This document shows, piece after piece, positions 12,801 to 23,900 of a stretch of DNA of 64,000 bases; the first letter of the stretch is position 1, and each line of letters starts with the position of its first letter. The notes beneath the pieces are model-generated. The model was not told the origin of the DNA and made no database searches. It was given only the letters and a program-made list of their open reading frames with translations. The stretch is from Lutjanus erythropterus (lineage: Eukaryota > Chordata > Actinopteri > Lutjaniformes > Lutjanidae): contig CM034591.1 in assembly GCA_020091685.1 (NCBI GenBank), positions 27,433,312 through 27,497,311 on the forward strand. Direction: 5' to 3'. A program made the translations under genes and the position numbers.

Positions 12801-15750
12801 AATAAATTGAGCACTGAGTGTTTATCGGTTGATCAGGTAGTTTCACAAGCAGTAAGAGCAAATGTATGTGTCAATTTATCAGTCTCCATTTTTTAGTCTA
12901 ATCAACAGCCAAACAGCCCCTGCTATTTGGGTCATTCTAAAATGACACAAGGGAAACAAACTGAGGTAGGCATTTCTGAACCTGTACTGGCTCATTCATG
13001 GCATATTTTACTTGATTTATCATAAGCCTATAGTTAACTGGTGTTCAAACTTGTAGACACTGATTCTTTCTGGAGTCTAATTTGTTGGATCATCTTAATT
13101 TACCTGCTCTGGCCTTTATTTTTGTTATTAAAGTGACAGTTCACCCCCAAAACAAGCATACATATTTTTCCTCTGGCCTTTAGTGCTATTCTTCTAGATA
13201 GTTTTGAAGTGAGTTGCCTAGTTTGGGAAAATTCAGCAGTAGAAATGTCTGCCTTCACTCGGCTTGTGGTGCACAAAACATCCAAAAAACCAAAGCAACG
13301 TCTTTTTCCAGAAGTCATGACCTGGTTACTCAAGACAATCCACAGACCTTGTTGTGGGCAGTTTCAGGCAGGAAATACTTTTTTCCTTATGGAAAAAGTA
13401 AATAGGTCTGCTATTTGTTTGTCAGCTTGTTAGTAGGATTACAGAAAAATTACTGGCCTGGTTTTCATGAAATTTCGTGGAAGGGTGTAGCATGGGCCAG
13501 AGAAAATTCCATTAAAACTACAACCTCAGTAATAAACAAAAATTATTGCCCCTTTGATAGTGTCAAATCTTATCTTTGTAAAACTAGAATTTATGGCTGT
13601 GCTTGAATTACATTAGATTTCACAGGTGTACAATTGAGAGGGATAAATAACACTACAGGCCAGAGGAAAAATATGTATATTCGACACTAGGGTAAACTGT
13701 TTCTGTATGGAAAGTTTCATGTACATTAACTGAAGTGCTGCTATTTTATGTGCTGCCTGTGAGCTCAATATGACTTATTTGTAGCAGATACCATCTTCAA
13801 CTCAAGCATGATCCCTTTTAATTAGTATAATATCTAGTAGAATATAATACTCTTGAGTTTGAGCTGTATAACTCTGGCAGGTTTTGTGGTTAGTTTAAAA
13901 TTAGCTACTGTATTTTCTATAAAATAGAAAGTAAGATAAAATACTCAAAGATAGCAAAGCACATCTCATTCTCACAACTAAACAACGAAAAATATGTAAA
14001 GAAGTGGACACGGCACCTCTTATCTCTTAGGTATGAACACCAACAGCTATGTAATTTTGCCATCTGAAGTGCCATAACTCACATGATGACAATCACGGGC
14101 AGCTAGTTGCTCATCTTGATTCTCATAATCTACATTTCTGAAGATAATAAGGTCGTGTTTTGTTGACACTATCAGAGAGGTGTTAAACTGTATGCTTATT
14201 ACTGAGCTCATAGTCAGTGGTGGTGCTGTATTAGACTACTTTGTGAAAATATGTTTTTAATATTCTTACCCCCTTGTCACCTCCGCCAAGTACTTCTGGG
14301 TTTCAGTGCCATTTGTTTGTCAGCAGCATTACAGGAAAACTGCTGTCTGGGTACTCATGAAACTTGGTGGAAGGTTGTATTATGAGCTAAGGAAGAACTA
14401 GGGCTGCATAACTAATCGCAATAAAATCGCCATGTGGGCAAGCGCAATATCCAAATCTCAGAACCAGAACCAAACCGCAATTTTTGGAAACAGGTGTGAG
14501 GAAACAGCATTATAATGAGGCGCTGTAGTGCTGCATAGATGATCTGACCTAATAATCTTGTTCTCCAGATGAAAGACAAGTTTGTACAGACCTCAATAAA
14601 TGTCACATCATCACGATTTTAAAATTGTGAGGAAAAACTGATCATGTCCACTACTGTATCGCATATCACAATTTCAGTGAAAATAATGACTCTTTTTTTA
14701 AATCAAATTGTGCAGCCCCCGGAAGAACCCATTAAAACATCAATACTAAACATGCCTGTGCAAATGTCAATAAAAACTGAACACTGTTATCTCTGTTAAA
14801 TTAGAATATATGGTTGAGCTGCTGTCTTTGATTGCATTACATCTGACAGGTGTACAATTTATATGGGTAAATAGCACTATAGGCCAGAGGAAATATGTAT
14901 ATTTGAATTTAGGGTGAACTGTCCCTTTAAGGAAAGTTTGTTGTACACACACTGAAGTGCTGCTATTTAATGTAATGCCTGTGGGCAAAATCTGACTTAT
15001 TCGTAGCAGATACCTACCTACAACTTAAGCATGATCCCATTTAATTAGTATAACATGTAGTAGAAAATAATATAGAGGTCCTGAGTTTGACTAAAAGTTA
15101 GAGCTCTACAAGTTTCACAGTTACAAGTTGAATACTTTATCAAACATACGGTAACAAAAGACTGAAACAATAACAAATATGTTGATATTTGGACACGTCG
15201 CCTCTTAGCTCTTAGGTAACAAACACCAGCAGCTATGTAACTTAACCACTGATCTGAAGTGCCAGAACTGACATGACTAGCATTAGTGGCTAGTTACCTA
15301 TCTTGTTTTGACTTAACGAGGCACCTGTGAGGCAAGAAAAGTGAACGATAAAACGCTAATCTAAGCTGCCTAGCTCTCAACTTAACTAGTACAGATATAA
15401 AATAAATTCATCTCTAGTTTGTACTAACTCTGTGCATGGCCATGCTGAGGAGGATACGGTGCTGCTAACGAAAACTAGCAAGGTGGGAGAGACACTAACA
15501 AACGTCAAAGCCTCCACAAGTCCGATCAAATTCAGAAATTTCTCCATTTCCTCCAGTGTTCCCAGTGTTAACAACATTCAAGGCTAGGCCCTCCATCCCC
15601 GACATTTCCTTGGGAAGGTGCCCTCTCCTTCATCTTTTACCTTGGCTTGACACTGGCTGTGCTGCGGTCATAGGCCCAAGAAGCTACGGTCTGTGCTGGT
15701 GGAGCCAGCGCGTCCGCAAAGCTGGAGGTCGGGTAGTTCCTGTCCATCAT
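887..15750 (-). CDS. qser1: Glutamine/serine-rich protein 1, complete, 13 coding exons
   Basis: Nuclear chromatin protein; in mammals QSER1 works with TET1 to protect developmental promoters from DNA methylation. Coding exons in transcript order: 15750-15641, 11203-11094, 10517-10383, 9118-5813, 4320-4013, 3670-3554, 3462-3329, 3234-3059, 2937-2800, 2433-2336, 1628-1482, 1294-1199, 1027-887. All junctions have GT/AG signals and every phase closes, giving 5016 nt and 1671 residues. The first exon starts [18 protein letters not shown], resembling the QSER1/PRR12 amino terminus. The 3.3-kb exon encodes the low-complexity Q/S-rich body (about residues 119-1220). Exons 5-7 carry the DUF4211-type core (roughly 1300-1410, with [11 protein letters not shown] and [14 protein letters not shown]), followed by a basic stretch ([12 protein letters not shown]) and a conserved C-terminal region ending VQQACR. 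The acceptor at 3234 was preferred to a downstream AG because only it keeps frame. PRR12 is the paralogue; neighbouring prrg4 and eif3m favour QSER1. Confidence 0.95.
4321..5812 (-). other. qser1 intron 4
   Basis: AT-rich intron immediately after the 3.3-kb exon (transcript sense). The open frame of that exon continues 29 codons past the donor at 5812 before a stop at 5724, so intron retention would give a truncated protein. No repeat or exon recognised. Confidence 0.5.
9119..10382 (-). other. qser1 intron 3
   Basis: Between coding exons three and four. Contains the short dispersed repeat near 9400-9510 (GGGGTTTTCAAAGTCTGAGACTG, then CCATTCAATGAGCCTCCCATG), matched in prrg4 intron 3. No other structure recognised. 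Confidence 0.5.
12330..15310. repeat. Internally duplicated repeat block in qser1 intron 1
   Basis: Segments recur in the same order and orientation. 12330-12445 resembles 14160-14285, both containing GTTGACAC, then TTTTTAATATTC and a CACCTCC/TACCTCC stretch. 13555-14115 resembles 14770-15310, sharing TATCT-GTTAAA/GTAAAA tracts, CAGGTGTACAAT, GAAGTGCTGCTATTT, GTAGCAGATACC, GCATGATCCC and CAGCTATGTAA. A further copy of the first part of this unit is at 12720-12800. The block also includes a short-inverted-repeat element at about 13130-13700, whose left end AAAGTGACAGTTCACCC mirrors its right end GGGTAAACTGTTTC. It is best explained as a tandem duplication of pre-existing repeats. Confidence 0.7.
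14401..14722 (+). repeat. Dispersed repeat, copy 1 (pair with 54886-55242)
   Basis: It starts AGGGCTGCATAACTAATCGC and ends near TGTGCAGCCCC. A second copy in wt1 intron 1 (54886-55242) shares AACAGCATT-TGATGA, CTGTAGTGCTGCA, TCTTGTTCTCCAG, AATGTCACATCATCA-GATTTTAA and GTGAAAATAA. Both copies are in the same orientation and diverged. No coding capacity was seen. Confidence 0.65.
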
Positions 15751-15910
15751 CCGGTGAAAGATTCACTTCCCCGACAGAGCTTCGTGGAGCAGCGGACACA
15801 CATCATAGCAGCCCGGGGTCCGACCCACCGAGACCGAGCGACCAGGGCAGGCAGGCAGTCCCGTCGGAGCACCGCACAGTCCGCCGCAAGGCCGCCCCGA
15901 AGCTGTGCTA
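15640..15910 (-). promoter_or_regulatory. CpG-rich qser1 first exon and promoter-proximal region
   Basis: This stretch is much richer in G+C and CpG than the surrounding DNA and contains the qser1 first coding exon (15750-15641) plus its 5' flank. It fits a vertebrate CpG-island promoter reading leftward. No clear TATA box was identified at a useful distance, and the transcription start is unknown. Confidence 0.5.
15747..15806 (-). promoter_or_regulatory. Upstream ORF ending on the qser1 start codon
   Basis: On the minus strand an ATGATG pair at 15806-15801 opens a 19-codon frame with peptide [19 protein letters not shown]. Its TGA stop (15749-15747) lies inside the ATGATG that starts qser1 (15750-15745). 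Stop and start therefore overlap, an arrangement compatible with termination-reinitiation or with repression of the main frame. It matters only if transcription starts upstream of 15806, which the sequence alone does not show. Confidence 0.5.
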
Positions 15911-16299
15911 TATCCTGGAGAAAAGTCTACCTTTCTGCCTTCTGAGTGATTTCGTTAATTTTTGTTCATCTCCCGTCATGGAGAGCCGTGCAAGCCCTGC
16001 ATGGTTTCACGTACCCATGTTAGTTTATTTCCCAGGATGCACCGCAGACTTTGGCTGGAAGTTCTGTAGTTTTCCTTCCTTCCACCTAAAAGTTCAGCTA
16101 CATGTCTCTCACCTGCGCGGTTCATGAGATCATTTGAGAGACAAAAACTTTTAAGACCATGTCAAAGAACCACAAAGTTCCCATGTAAAGTGATTTGTTA
16201 AAGCCTGGCTCTGCTTGAATGTGTTTATTAAAATTATCAGAATAATGCCTAGAGCGATAGTCTTACACATAGGGGAGAGTGGGGTAAGATGAGCCATTT

Positions 16300-16882
16300 T
16301 TGCTCTGGGCCAGCTGTTCCCTAATTTTTTCATGTCTAAGACCCCCTCAATAGATACACATTAAAGCACATACTCCAAATTTGAGAAGATGTTGTCTTAA
16401 GGAATCCCATCCAGGTACTTTCTTTACTTTTAGGTTTTAAGAGTATAAAGTCTTCATATTTGATTTAATATATGGATATACTGTATATCTATCAGTATAA
16501 ATTATAAGCAATCAAAAAGCCCAACTTTATTTCTTCCAACCAGCTGTTATCAGACTTTACAACTCATCTGCCTCTGTCAGGTCTGTGGTCTCTGAACTGG
16601 ACTAAACTTGTATCATCTTTAACATTTATCATCTGCTATTATCACTCTGCCCTTTTGTACATAAGCAGTATTTGAATATATATACTTTATTGTATGTGAT
16701 CTGATCTGATACTGTATATGTATATAATTTATTAATGTTATTGCATTCATATTTCTACCTGTGTGTATATGTGTGTGATATATTATCAGAATAGGGTTAG
16801 TGTTATATATGACATTATTCTTCTTATTATATATATACTACATTATCATTGTTGTTATTGTAGTTATTATGCTGTTATCACA

Positions 16883-16925
<43 letters not shown>

Positions 16926-17070
16926 TGTTGTTGTTGTTGTTGTTGTTGTCGCTCCTACTTCCAAAAATGAAATAAGTTAAAATATTGTATTCCTTCTTTT
17001 GCTGGGACCTCTTATAACCTACTCAAGGACCAATTTTTGGTTCCTGAACCCCAGTTTAAAACCCTTGCGC
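16300..17070 (+). repeat. Degenerate dispersed repeat with microsatellite core
   Basis: The flanks (GATGTTGTCTTAAGGAATCCC at 16388 and ACCCCAGTTTAAAACCC near 17050) also occur around 24390-24590 as GATCTTGTCTTAAGGAATCC and ACCCCAGTTTGAAAACC. The two regions are therefore diverged copies of one family. The middle holds a TTA trinucleotide run changing to a TTG run at 16883-16949. No ORF of interest. Confidence 0.5.
16883..16949. repeat. Compound (TTA)n-(TTG)n microsatellite
   Basis: About thirteen TTA units are followed directly by about eight TTG units. It probably arose by a point change followed by expansion. It lies between qser1 and prrg4. Confidence 0.95.
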
Positions 17071-17338
17071 CAAGGAAGAATGAGTGAAGAATGAATGCAG
17101 ACAGAAAAAATAAATAAATAAATAAAAAGCTTCAGGCATACAGCAGGTGAGATGTTGGCATGATGGTGCTGTTGAATTTTCTTTTGTAGCCTACAGTTAA
17201 TGATGTGCACTTTGTGTTTTGGTACAAGAAGTTTGTATGTTTATTCATTTAAAATAAGATAACCTCATGTGGAGACTTTAACACAACAGCCTGCAGCCAT
17301 TCATTCAGTTTTCTGATTGACACTGACACAAGGTAATA

Positions 17339-18822
17339 CACTGCTCAAAAAATTAAAGGAACACTTTGAAAACACATCAGATCTCAATGGGAAAAAACAT
17401 GCTGCATATCTATACTGATATGAACTGTAATGTGTTAGGAACAGAAGGATGCTACGTTGTTTGAAGGAAATGAAAATTATCAACCTACAGAGGGCTGAAT
17501 TCAAAGACACCCGAAAATCAAAGTGAAAAAATGATTCGGCAGGCTAGTCTATTTTGCTGAAATTTCATTGCAGCAACTTAAAATGGTACTCAGTAGTTTT
17601 CATGGCCCCTGCGTGCTTGTATGCATGTCTGACAATGTCGGGCATGCTCCAATGAGATTACGTATGGTGTACTGGGGTATCTCTGAGCTCCTGGACAGTC
17701 TGAGGTGCAACCTTGCAGCATTGGATGGACCAAAACATAATGTCCCAGAGGTGTTCTATTGGATTTAGGTCAGGCAAGTGTGGGGCCAGTGAATGGTATC
17801 AATTCCTTCATCCTCCAGGAAATGCCTGCATACTCTCACCACATGAGGCCGGGCCTTGTCGTGCACCAGGAGGAACCCGGGACCCACTGCACCAGTGTAG
17901 GGTCTGACAATGGGTCCAAGGATTTCATCCCGATACTAGTGGCAGTCAGGTGCTGTTGTCTAGCCTGTAGAGGTCTGTGTGTTCCTCCGTGGATATGCCT
18001 CCCCAGACCATCACTGACCCACCACCAAACCGGTCATGCTGAATGATGTTACAGGCAGCATAATGTTCTTCACGGCTTCTCCAGACCCTTTCACATCTGT
18101 CACATGTGCTCAGGGTGAACCTGCTCTCATCTGTGAAAAGCACAGGTGCCAGTGGCGGGCCTGCCAATTCTGGTGTTCTATGACAAATGCCAATCAAGCT
18201 CCATGGTGCCGGGCAGTGAGCACAGGGCCCACTAGAGGACGCCGGGCCCTCAGGCCACCCTCATGAAGTCTGTTCCTGATTGTTTGGTCAGAGACATTCA
18301 CACCAGTGGCCTGCTGTAAGTCATTTTGTAGGGCTCTGGCAGTGCTCATCCTGTTCCTCCTTGCACAAAGGAGTGTTAAGGACCTTCTACGGCCCTGTCC
18401 AGCTCTCCTAGAGTATCTGCCTGTCTCCTGGAATCTCCTCCATGCTCTTGAGACTGTCCTGGGAGACACAGCAAACCTTCTGCAACGACACGCATCAATG
18501 TGCCATCCTGGAGGAGTTGGACTGCCTGTGCAACCTCTGTAGGGTCCAAGTATCGCCTCACACTACCAGTAGTGACACTGACCCTAGCCAAATGCAAAAC
18601 TAGTAAAAACAGTCAGAAAAGATGAGGAGGGAAAAACGTCAGTGGCCTCCACCTGTAAAACCATTCCTGTTTTGGGGTCGCTCATTGTTGACGCTCTGAT
18701 GCACCTGTTGTTAATTTCATTAACACCAAAGCAGCTGAAACTGGTTAACAACCCCTCTTCTACTTAACTGACTTGATGCTACACTCTGATTAAAAAGTGT
18801 TCCTTCAATTTTTTGAGCAGTG
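17339..18822 (-). mobile_element. Tc1-like DNA transposon, 1484 bp, inactivated
   Basis: The termini are 29-bp inverted repeats starting CACTGCTCAAAAAATT (one mismatch), flanked on both sides by the TA target dinucleotide (17337-17338 and 18823-18824). The minus strand encodes a Tc1/mariner transposase. The paired helix-turn-helix region (TVSRAWRRFQETGRYSRR) lies near 18460 and the first catalytic aspartate motif (VLFTDESRF) near 18150, followed by GGGSVMVWGGIS. The frame is broken by a TGA about 20 codons before FTDESRF and by an apparent one-base deletion shortly after it, so the copy cannot make a full transposase. Intact ends mean it could still be a substrate for transposase supplied elsewhere; that is inference. 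Confidence 0.93.
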
Positions 18823-19540
18823 TACATTAGATCTAGCTGCTCTGCACTTTGGAAATGACAGTTGCATTTCTCAGAATATAAGAATATACAATTTTAATTT
18901 CATATAGCTTAGAAAAACTCTCAAAGATGATCATATTCAAACTGAAAATTAAGTGAGAATGAGTACAGGTCCACCATGCACACATACACATCCTCAGATA
19001 CAGTTGAGAGATGAGACAAAAATAATTAAAATATCAATTTTATTTAAAACATATTTAAAAGATTTTCAATTCAAGTAGTTATTCTTCAGATCAACCTCAA
19101 TAATGCTAGCACTCAAGAAATTCTCACAATGTCATGATGAAAATGAGACAACAGCGCCCAACAGGCTCGCTCATTCAGATTACAGTTGTGCTGCAGCCCT
19201 TACAAATGATGACATTCATCACAGGTATAATTTTCTTGCATGATTGTAAAAAGTTATTTGAAGTAAGTGTAAAATAAAACTGCCTTGATAACAACCAACC
19301 ATAATGTAGATACTGAAAGTAAAAATGACTTCACACATTAGAAGAGAAATCTCATTAGTTGGTGACACAAGCATACATTTCTGACACACTAAAACTTTAT
19401 AAAGCAGCAAGAAAATGTGCACATTTTAAAAGAGAGGTAAAAGATGATGATATACAAGTTTAAAGTAAAGTTAATCTTAAGTAAGATAGATCAGAGCATC
19501 AAAATACTTAAATATATTAAAAATATTAGCCATCATGCCA

Positions 19541-19892
19541 TTAAAAGGATCAGTGTGTAGGATTTAGAGTTATCTAATGGTGATGTGTAGACTGCAACCA
19601 ACTCAATACCACTTACCTCACTCTCCCTTCCAAGCGTGTGGAGTAGTTACAGTGGCTGCAAACATCACCAAAAACATGAAATGCATCTGTAGAGAGATAA
19701 AGGTTGAACATGGCAGCCTCTGTGGAAGAGGAGTCATATCTTCTATAGATATGAACGGCTCATTCTAAGGTAACAAAACACAGTTCCCATTTTCAGGTGA
19801 TTATACACTAAAAAACATTTATGAATATTACATCCAATGTCTGCCACATTCTGCCAAGAGATCAACCCAAATCTTACACACTGGTCCTTTAA
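19541..19892. mobile_element. TTAA-ended nonautonomous inverted-repeat element
   Basis: The left end TTAAAAGGATCAGTGTGTAG mirrors the right end CACACTGGTCCTTTAA, giving terminal inverted repeats of about 24 bp with TTAA at both outer edges. The element is about 350 bp with no transposase. Two adjacent motifs, GAAGAGGAGTCATAT and AACGGCTCATTCTAAGGTAAC, belong to a very common percomorph repeat that I recognise. TTAA ends suggest mobilisation by a piggyBac- or Kolobok-type enzyme; that is inference. Confidence 0.65.
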
Positions 19893-20909
19893 ATTAGTTT
19901 TGCCATTACTATTTTTCCTTCTGAAGGAGACCAAAGCTGCATAACAACGCAAATCAGTGTGCCTCTCTTCAATTGAAATTAATACTTATCATGTAATGAA
20001 ACACAACCATAATTATGCTCTCAGACTGTCTACATATGCCATCTAAAGCAACTGCTGCTTAACAGTAGGGCTGAGCAATAGATCAATATTATATCAATAT
20101 CATGATAGGAGACTAGATATTGATTTTGAATATTGTTTATTGTGATATGGAATCAGTGTTGTCTTTTCCTGGTTTTTAAGGCTGATGTCCTTTTCTGAAC
20201 CTACCAGACTGTTCTAGTTGTTCTATTATTCCACTTTACCTATTTAGTCATTGTATCCATAGTACTAGGATTATTTATCAAAAATCTCAGTGTGTAATAT
20301 TTTGTAAAAGCGCTATAGTCATGCCTACAATACTGATGTAATATCATTAGAGGTATTTGGTCAAAAATATTGACATACTTGATTTTGCCCATATTGCCAA
20401 GCCCTGTCAGTGTGTTAATTAAAAGAAAATGTGTATATTGCGATATATCTTGTATATCACAGACTAGCCTAAATTATTGAGATATTATTTATAAGCCATA
20501 TCACCCAGCTGTACTTAATGGTTTACATATTCCACCAGCCTAAAGCTCGAATCCATCACATTATTGATTCTTCATTTTCACAGACAAAACAGCAAACAGG
20601 GTACATAAAGCTTATTAAATGTCTGATAAAGCTTATTCAGCAGACGGTTGGACGCGGTTACAAAGCAAAATCACATAAAAGGTTACCACAAAACTATATA
20701 TTGGCACAAACGGGTTAAGAAAAATGAAGCTTAAATTTGACAAGGTTATACAGCTAAGGAAAGGTACACCAACAGACCAGAAAGATTAGAAATCTTTAAG
20801 TGGGAAAAAAGGTTAATCAGAGCTATAAACAGAAGGAATAAGGCACTGTTTTAAATCTTATGAGGAAAAACTGGTATACAATGTAAAGCAGAGCAGCACA
20901 GTGTAAATG

Positions 20910-23900
20910 TTAGTTGTAAATTGTCTGCTTAATGTTGACAGACATGCTGATATGTTGTCCTGAAGATACTACCACGAATACTTCCATGTCGTGAGCTAAA
21001 ACCAAAACACAAAAAGAGGTTAGAAAAATATGAATTTTCCACCTGTGATTGCACTGTTCTTTCGTGTTCACGAGAAAACTTGAAAAGTGAGTTGTGATAT
21101 AACTACAAATGCAAATACCCAGGATAGGGAGGAGGTGGGGCATCGTGCTGTCCACTTTAGCGATTGCCTGCTCATAGGACTGTAGCCCAGGTGGGTCAAT
21201 GTCATCCATAGATGTAGGTGGTGGAGGTGGAAGCACAGGTTGTAAGGACACCTCCTCTAGCCGTCGCATTATTAGAGTAGCATTACTCCTCCTCGGTCGC
21301 CTCGAATGGAGCTGTGACAGGAGTGTGGAAGACAGACATATTTATTCATTATTTTGGCCTATTTAATACCTCCAAGTATTAAGGTTAACTTAATTTTGTT
21401 ACACAACTGTGCACACAACATTGCATTTATAAGTTCCACTGTGCTACATGTACAGTAGGCCACGGTGTGACAAGAAGCAGTAACATATTGTAGAATAGAA
21501 GTTCAGTAATTAATGCATTAATGATTAGTCAATTCATAGAATATTAATCAGCAACTAAAACGATTCCAGAGTTGGGACACTGTAAAATGTAAATAAAATA
21601 TAACAAATAAAATAACAGAATGCAGTAATTTGCAAATCTTTTTCAACCTCTCTTCAACTGAATGCAGTACAAGGACAAGATGCAAGTTAAGACTCTACCA
21701 TGCAAAGAGAAAGACATATGTCAACAATATGTAGAAATGCTGTTGACTTGAAATCTTGGTCATTGTGCCCACTGGACTAAAGTGGACCATCCAGGGCCCC
21801 GTTTCCCAGAGCCTTCGTAGCGTTACGTGCGTCGTAAGTTGTATTTTAAGGTCTTTTTTATTTTAAGGTCTTTTTTTTTAAAGGAGACCTTAAAATACAA
21901 CTTACGACGCACGTAGCGCTACGAAGGCTCTGGGAAACGGGGCCCAGATTGTTACCAGCACTAACTTCAAAAGCCAGCATCTGTGATGGTATGTTGGTGT
22001 GTTAGTGTACAGAGCAGGGCTAACTGTCACATCTGTGAAGGCCCTGTTATTTCTAAAAGGTACTTACAGGTTTTGGAGCAACATATGCTGCTCCAAAAGA
22101 CGTCCCTGCTTATTTTGGCAAGACAATGCCAAGACACAATCTGCATGTGTTATAAAGAGTCGGGTACTAGACTGGCCTGCCTGCAGTCCAGACCTGTGTC
22201 CTGTTGAAAGTGCGTGGTGTATTATGAAGCGCAAAATACAATGAAGACCCTGTACTGTTGAGCAAGTTGTATATCAAGCAAGAATGGAAAAGAATTTCCC
22301 TCGGTTTCCAAATGTTTACGGAGTGTTGTTAAAAGAAAAGATGATGTCACACAGTGGTAAACATGACCCTGTCCAAACTTTTTCTGGAACATGTTGTAGG
22401 CATCAAGTTTACAAAACTAATATTATGAATAGTAATATTTTCAATTGAATTGAGGTCATAAAGGATTTGCAAATTATTGCATTCTGTTTTTATTTACATT
22501 TTGCACAGCATCACAATTTTTTTGTTTGTACTTTGATAACTGACTTGTACATGTCATTAGGTTTTCAAGCAAAAATACTGAACATTCACTTGTTCCAACC
22601 TCTCACATGTAAAACATATATGACACTTTTCTTTGTCATGCATGGTAGTAAACGGAATATTTTTCGCTTTTGTCAGACAAGCAATTTGATAATGTCACCT
22701 TCGGTTATAGGAAATTGTAACAGAAAGTTTCCTTTTTATTTTATAGAGAAATCTAATAATTTCAGCCATGAACTGGTAAGAAAAAAACACACTGGGCAAA
22801 AGAACCGTCAATTTATACTGGAAAAACTTGAGTTGGAGTTGTCAGCCTATGTCCACGCTCTGAAATATTGTTTATTGTATAATGCTGTCAGTTTGTAAGT
22901 ACCTGGTTTACAGAGTAAAAGAGTTGTGCTAGTGTCTACAGTCTTGGCAGTACCTCAGCTACAAGGTATCAGTAATCCTATGCTAAAGTGAAAGTGTGCA
23001 GGAATAATGCAGCTGTCATTAATAGTAATAAAGTCCCTCTCACTCACTTTGTGCGGCTTAAGTCGTCCTTGCATTTGCCTTGACAGAAATACCAGACCAG
23101 GAGGCCAACAATGACAAGAGCCACTCCACCAGCGATCAGTCCCACCAAAAGAGACGTCACATCAACCCGACCGCGCTTGTCCTTATCTGTGGATCAGAAT
23201 GGCAGTGAGTTGTATGGCATTATAAAAAGTAGCTGACCTGAATATAACAGGGTGGTTCCTCTATTTCACCTGATATCAATTCTTTGGTTCGAGAGCAGAA
23301 GTGAAGAACAGTTAGATTTTCTACAGTTAGCAGATCTATTCTGATCTAGTCCTTATAATTAATGCAAAACAAATAAGAGTTGCAGAGTTAATGTGTGACC
23401 CACAGTTTAAGCAACATTTATGGCTGCAAAACTAACAAACATTTCCAAAGCTACAGTGTGCTGTTGAACAAGTGGTTAAACAGGTTTTGAAAGCACCAGT
23501 AACATAATTAGCTCTGCTTCAACACAAGTGTTCCTAAAAACACATACCTGTACACTGCTGTGGTCTAGAGCTGCAACTACTAGTCAAGGGGATTTCAAAG
23601 TCTGAAAGTGTGGGCCTCGCCTCTGACAAATCTTGGAAAATACCTACTTAGATTTGCTCAATTCCTGGATGTCTATGATATCATGATTATATTAGCAGAT
23701 CTAAGTAGCTGAGCCAAAATAACCTAATGTCGCTGTTTGACATAATGTCAGACTACACCACATTCATAAAACAAGGGTCTCTCCAAAAGCATCTATTAGT
23801 TTCTGACTCTAGGAAAGTGGGAAAAACAGTAAAACTGCTCAAAACTGTATCTCTGAAGCATCTCTTCAACTAAATCACACATTTAAGCTTTTCTATGTGA

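Larger units (their letters stand above)
16131..20909. other. qser1-prrg4 spacer and prrg4 downstream region
   Basis: There are no coding exons beyond the Tc1-like element at 17339-18822. The stretch next to prrg4 (about 19000-20909, minus strand) may be its 3' untranslated region. AATAAA hexamers on the minus strand occur near 20136 and 19043, but which is used cannot be decided here. The remainder holds a TTAA-ended inverted-repeat element (19541-19892) and a diverged repeat at about 20045-20520 rich in ATATTG/CAATAT motifs. Confidence 0.6.

Noticed and set aside
18194-18597. Overlapping minus-strand ORFs looking like host regulators
   Set aside because: They are fragments of the Tc1-like transposase bounded by its inverted repeats, not host genes.
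22467-22898. 143-codon plus-strand ORF in prrg4 intron 4
   Set aside because: Starts inside a Tc1 terminal repeat and runs into AT-rich intron; composition is biased to Phe, Leu, Lys and Ile with no domain and no splice logic.
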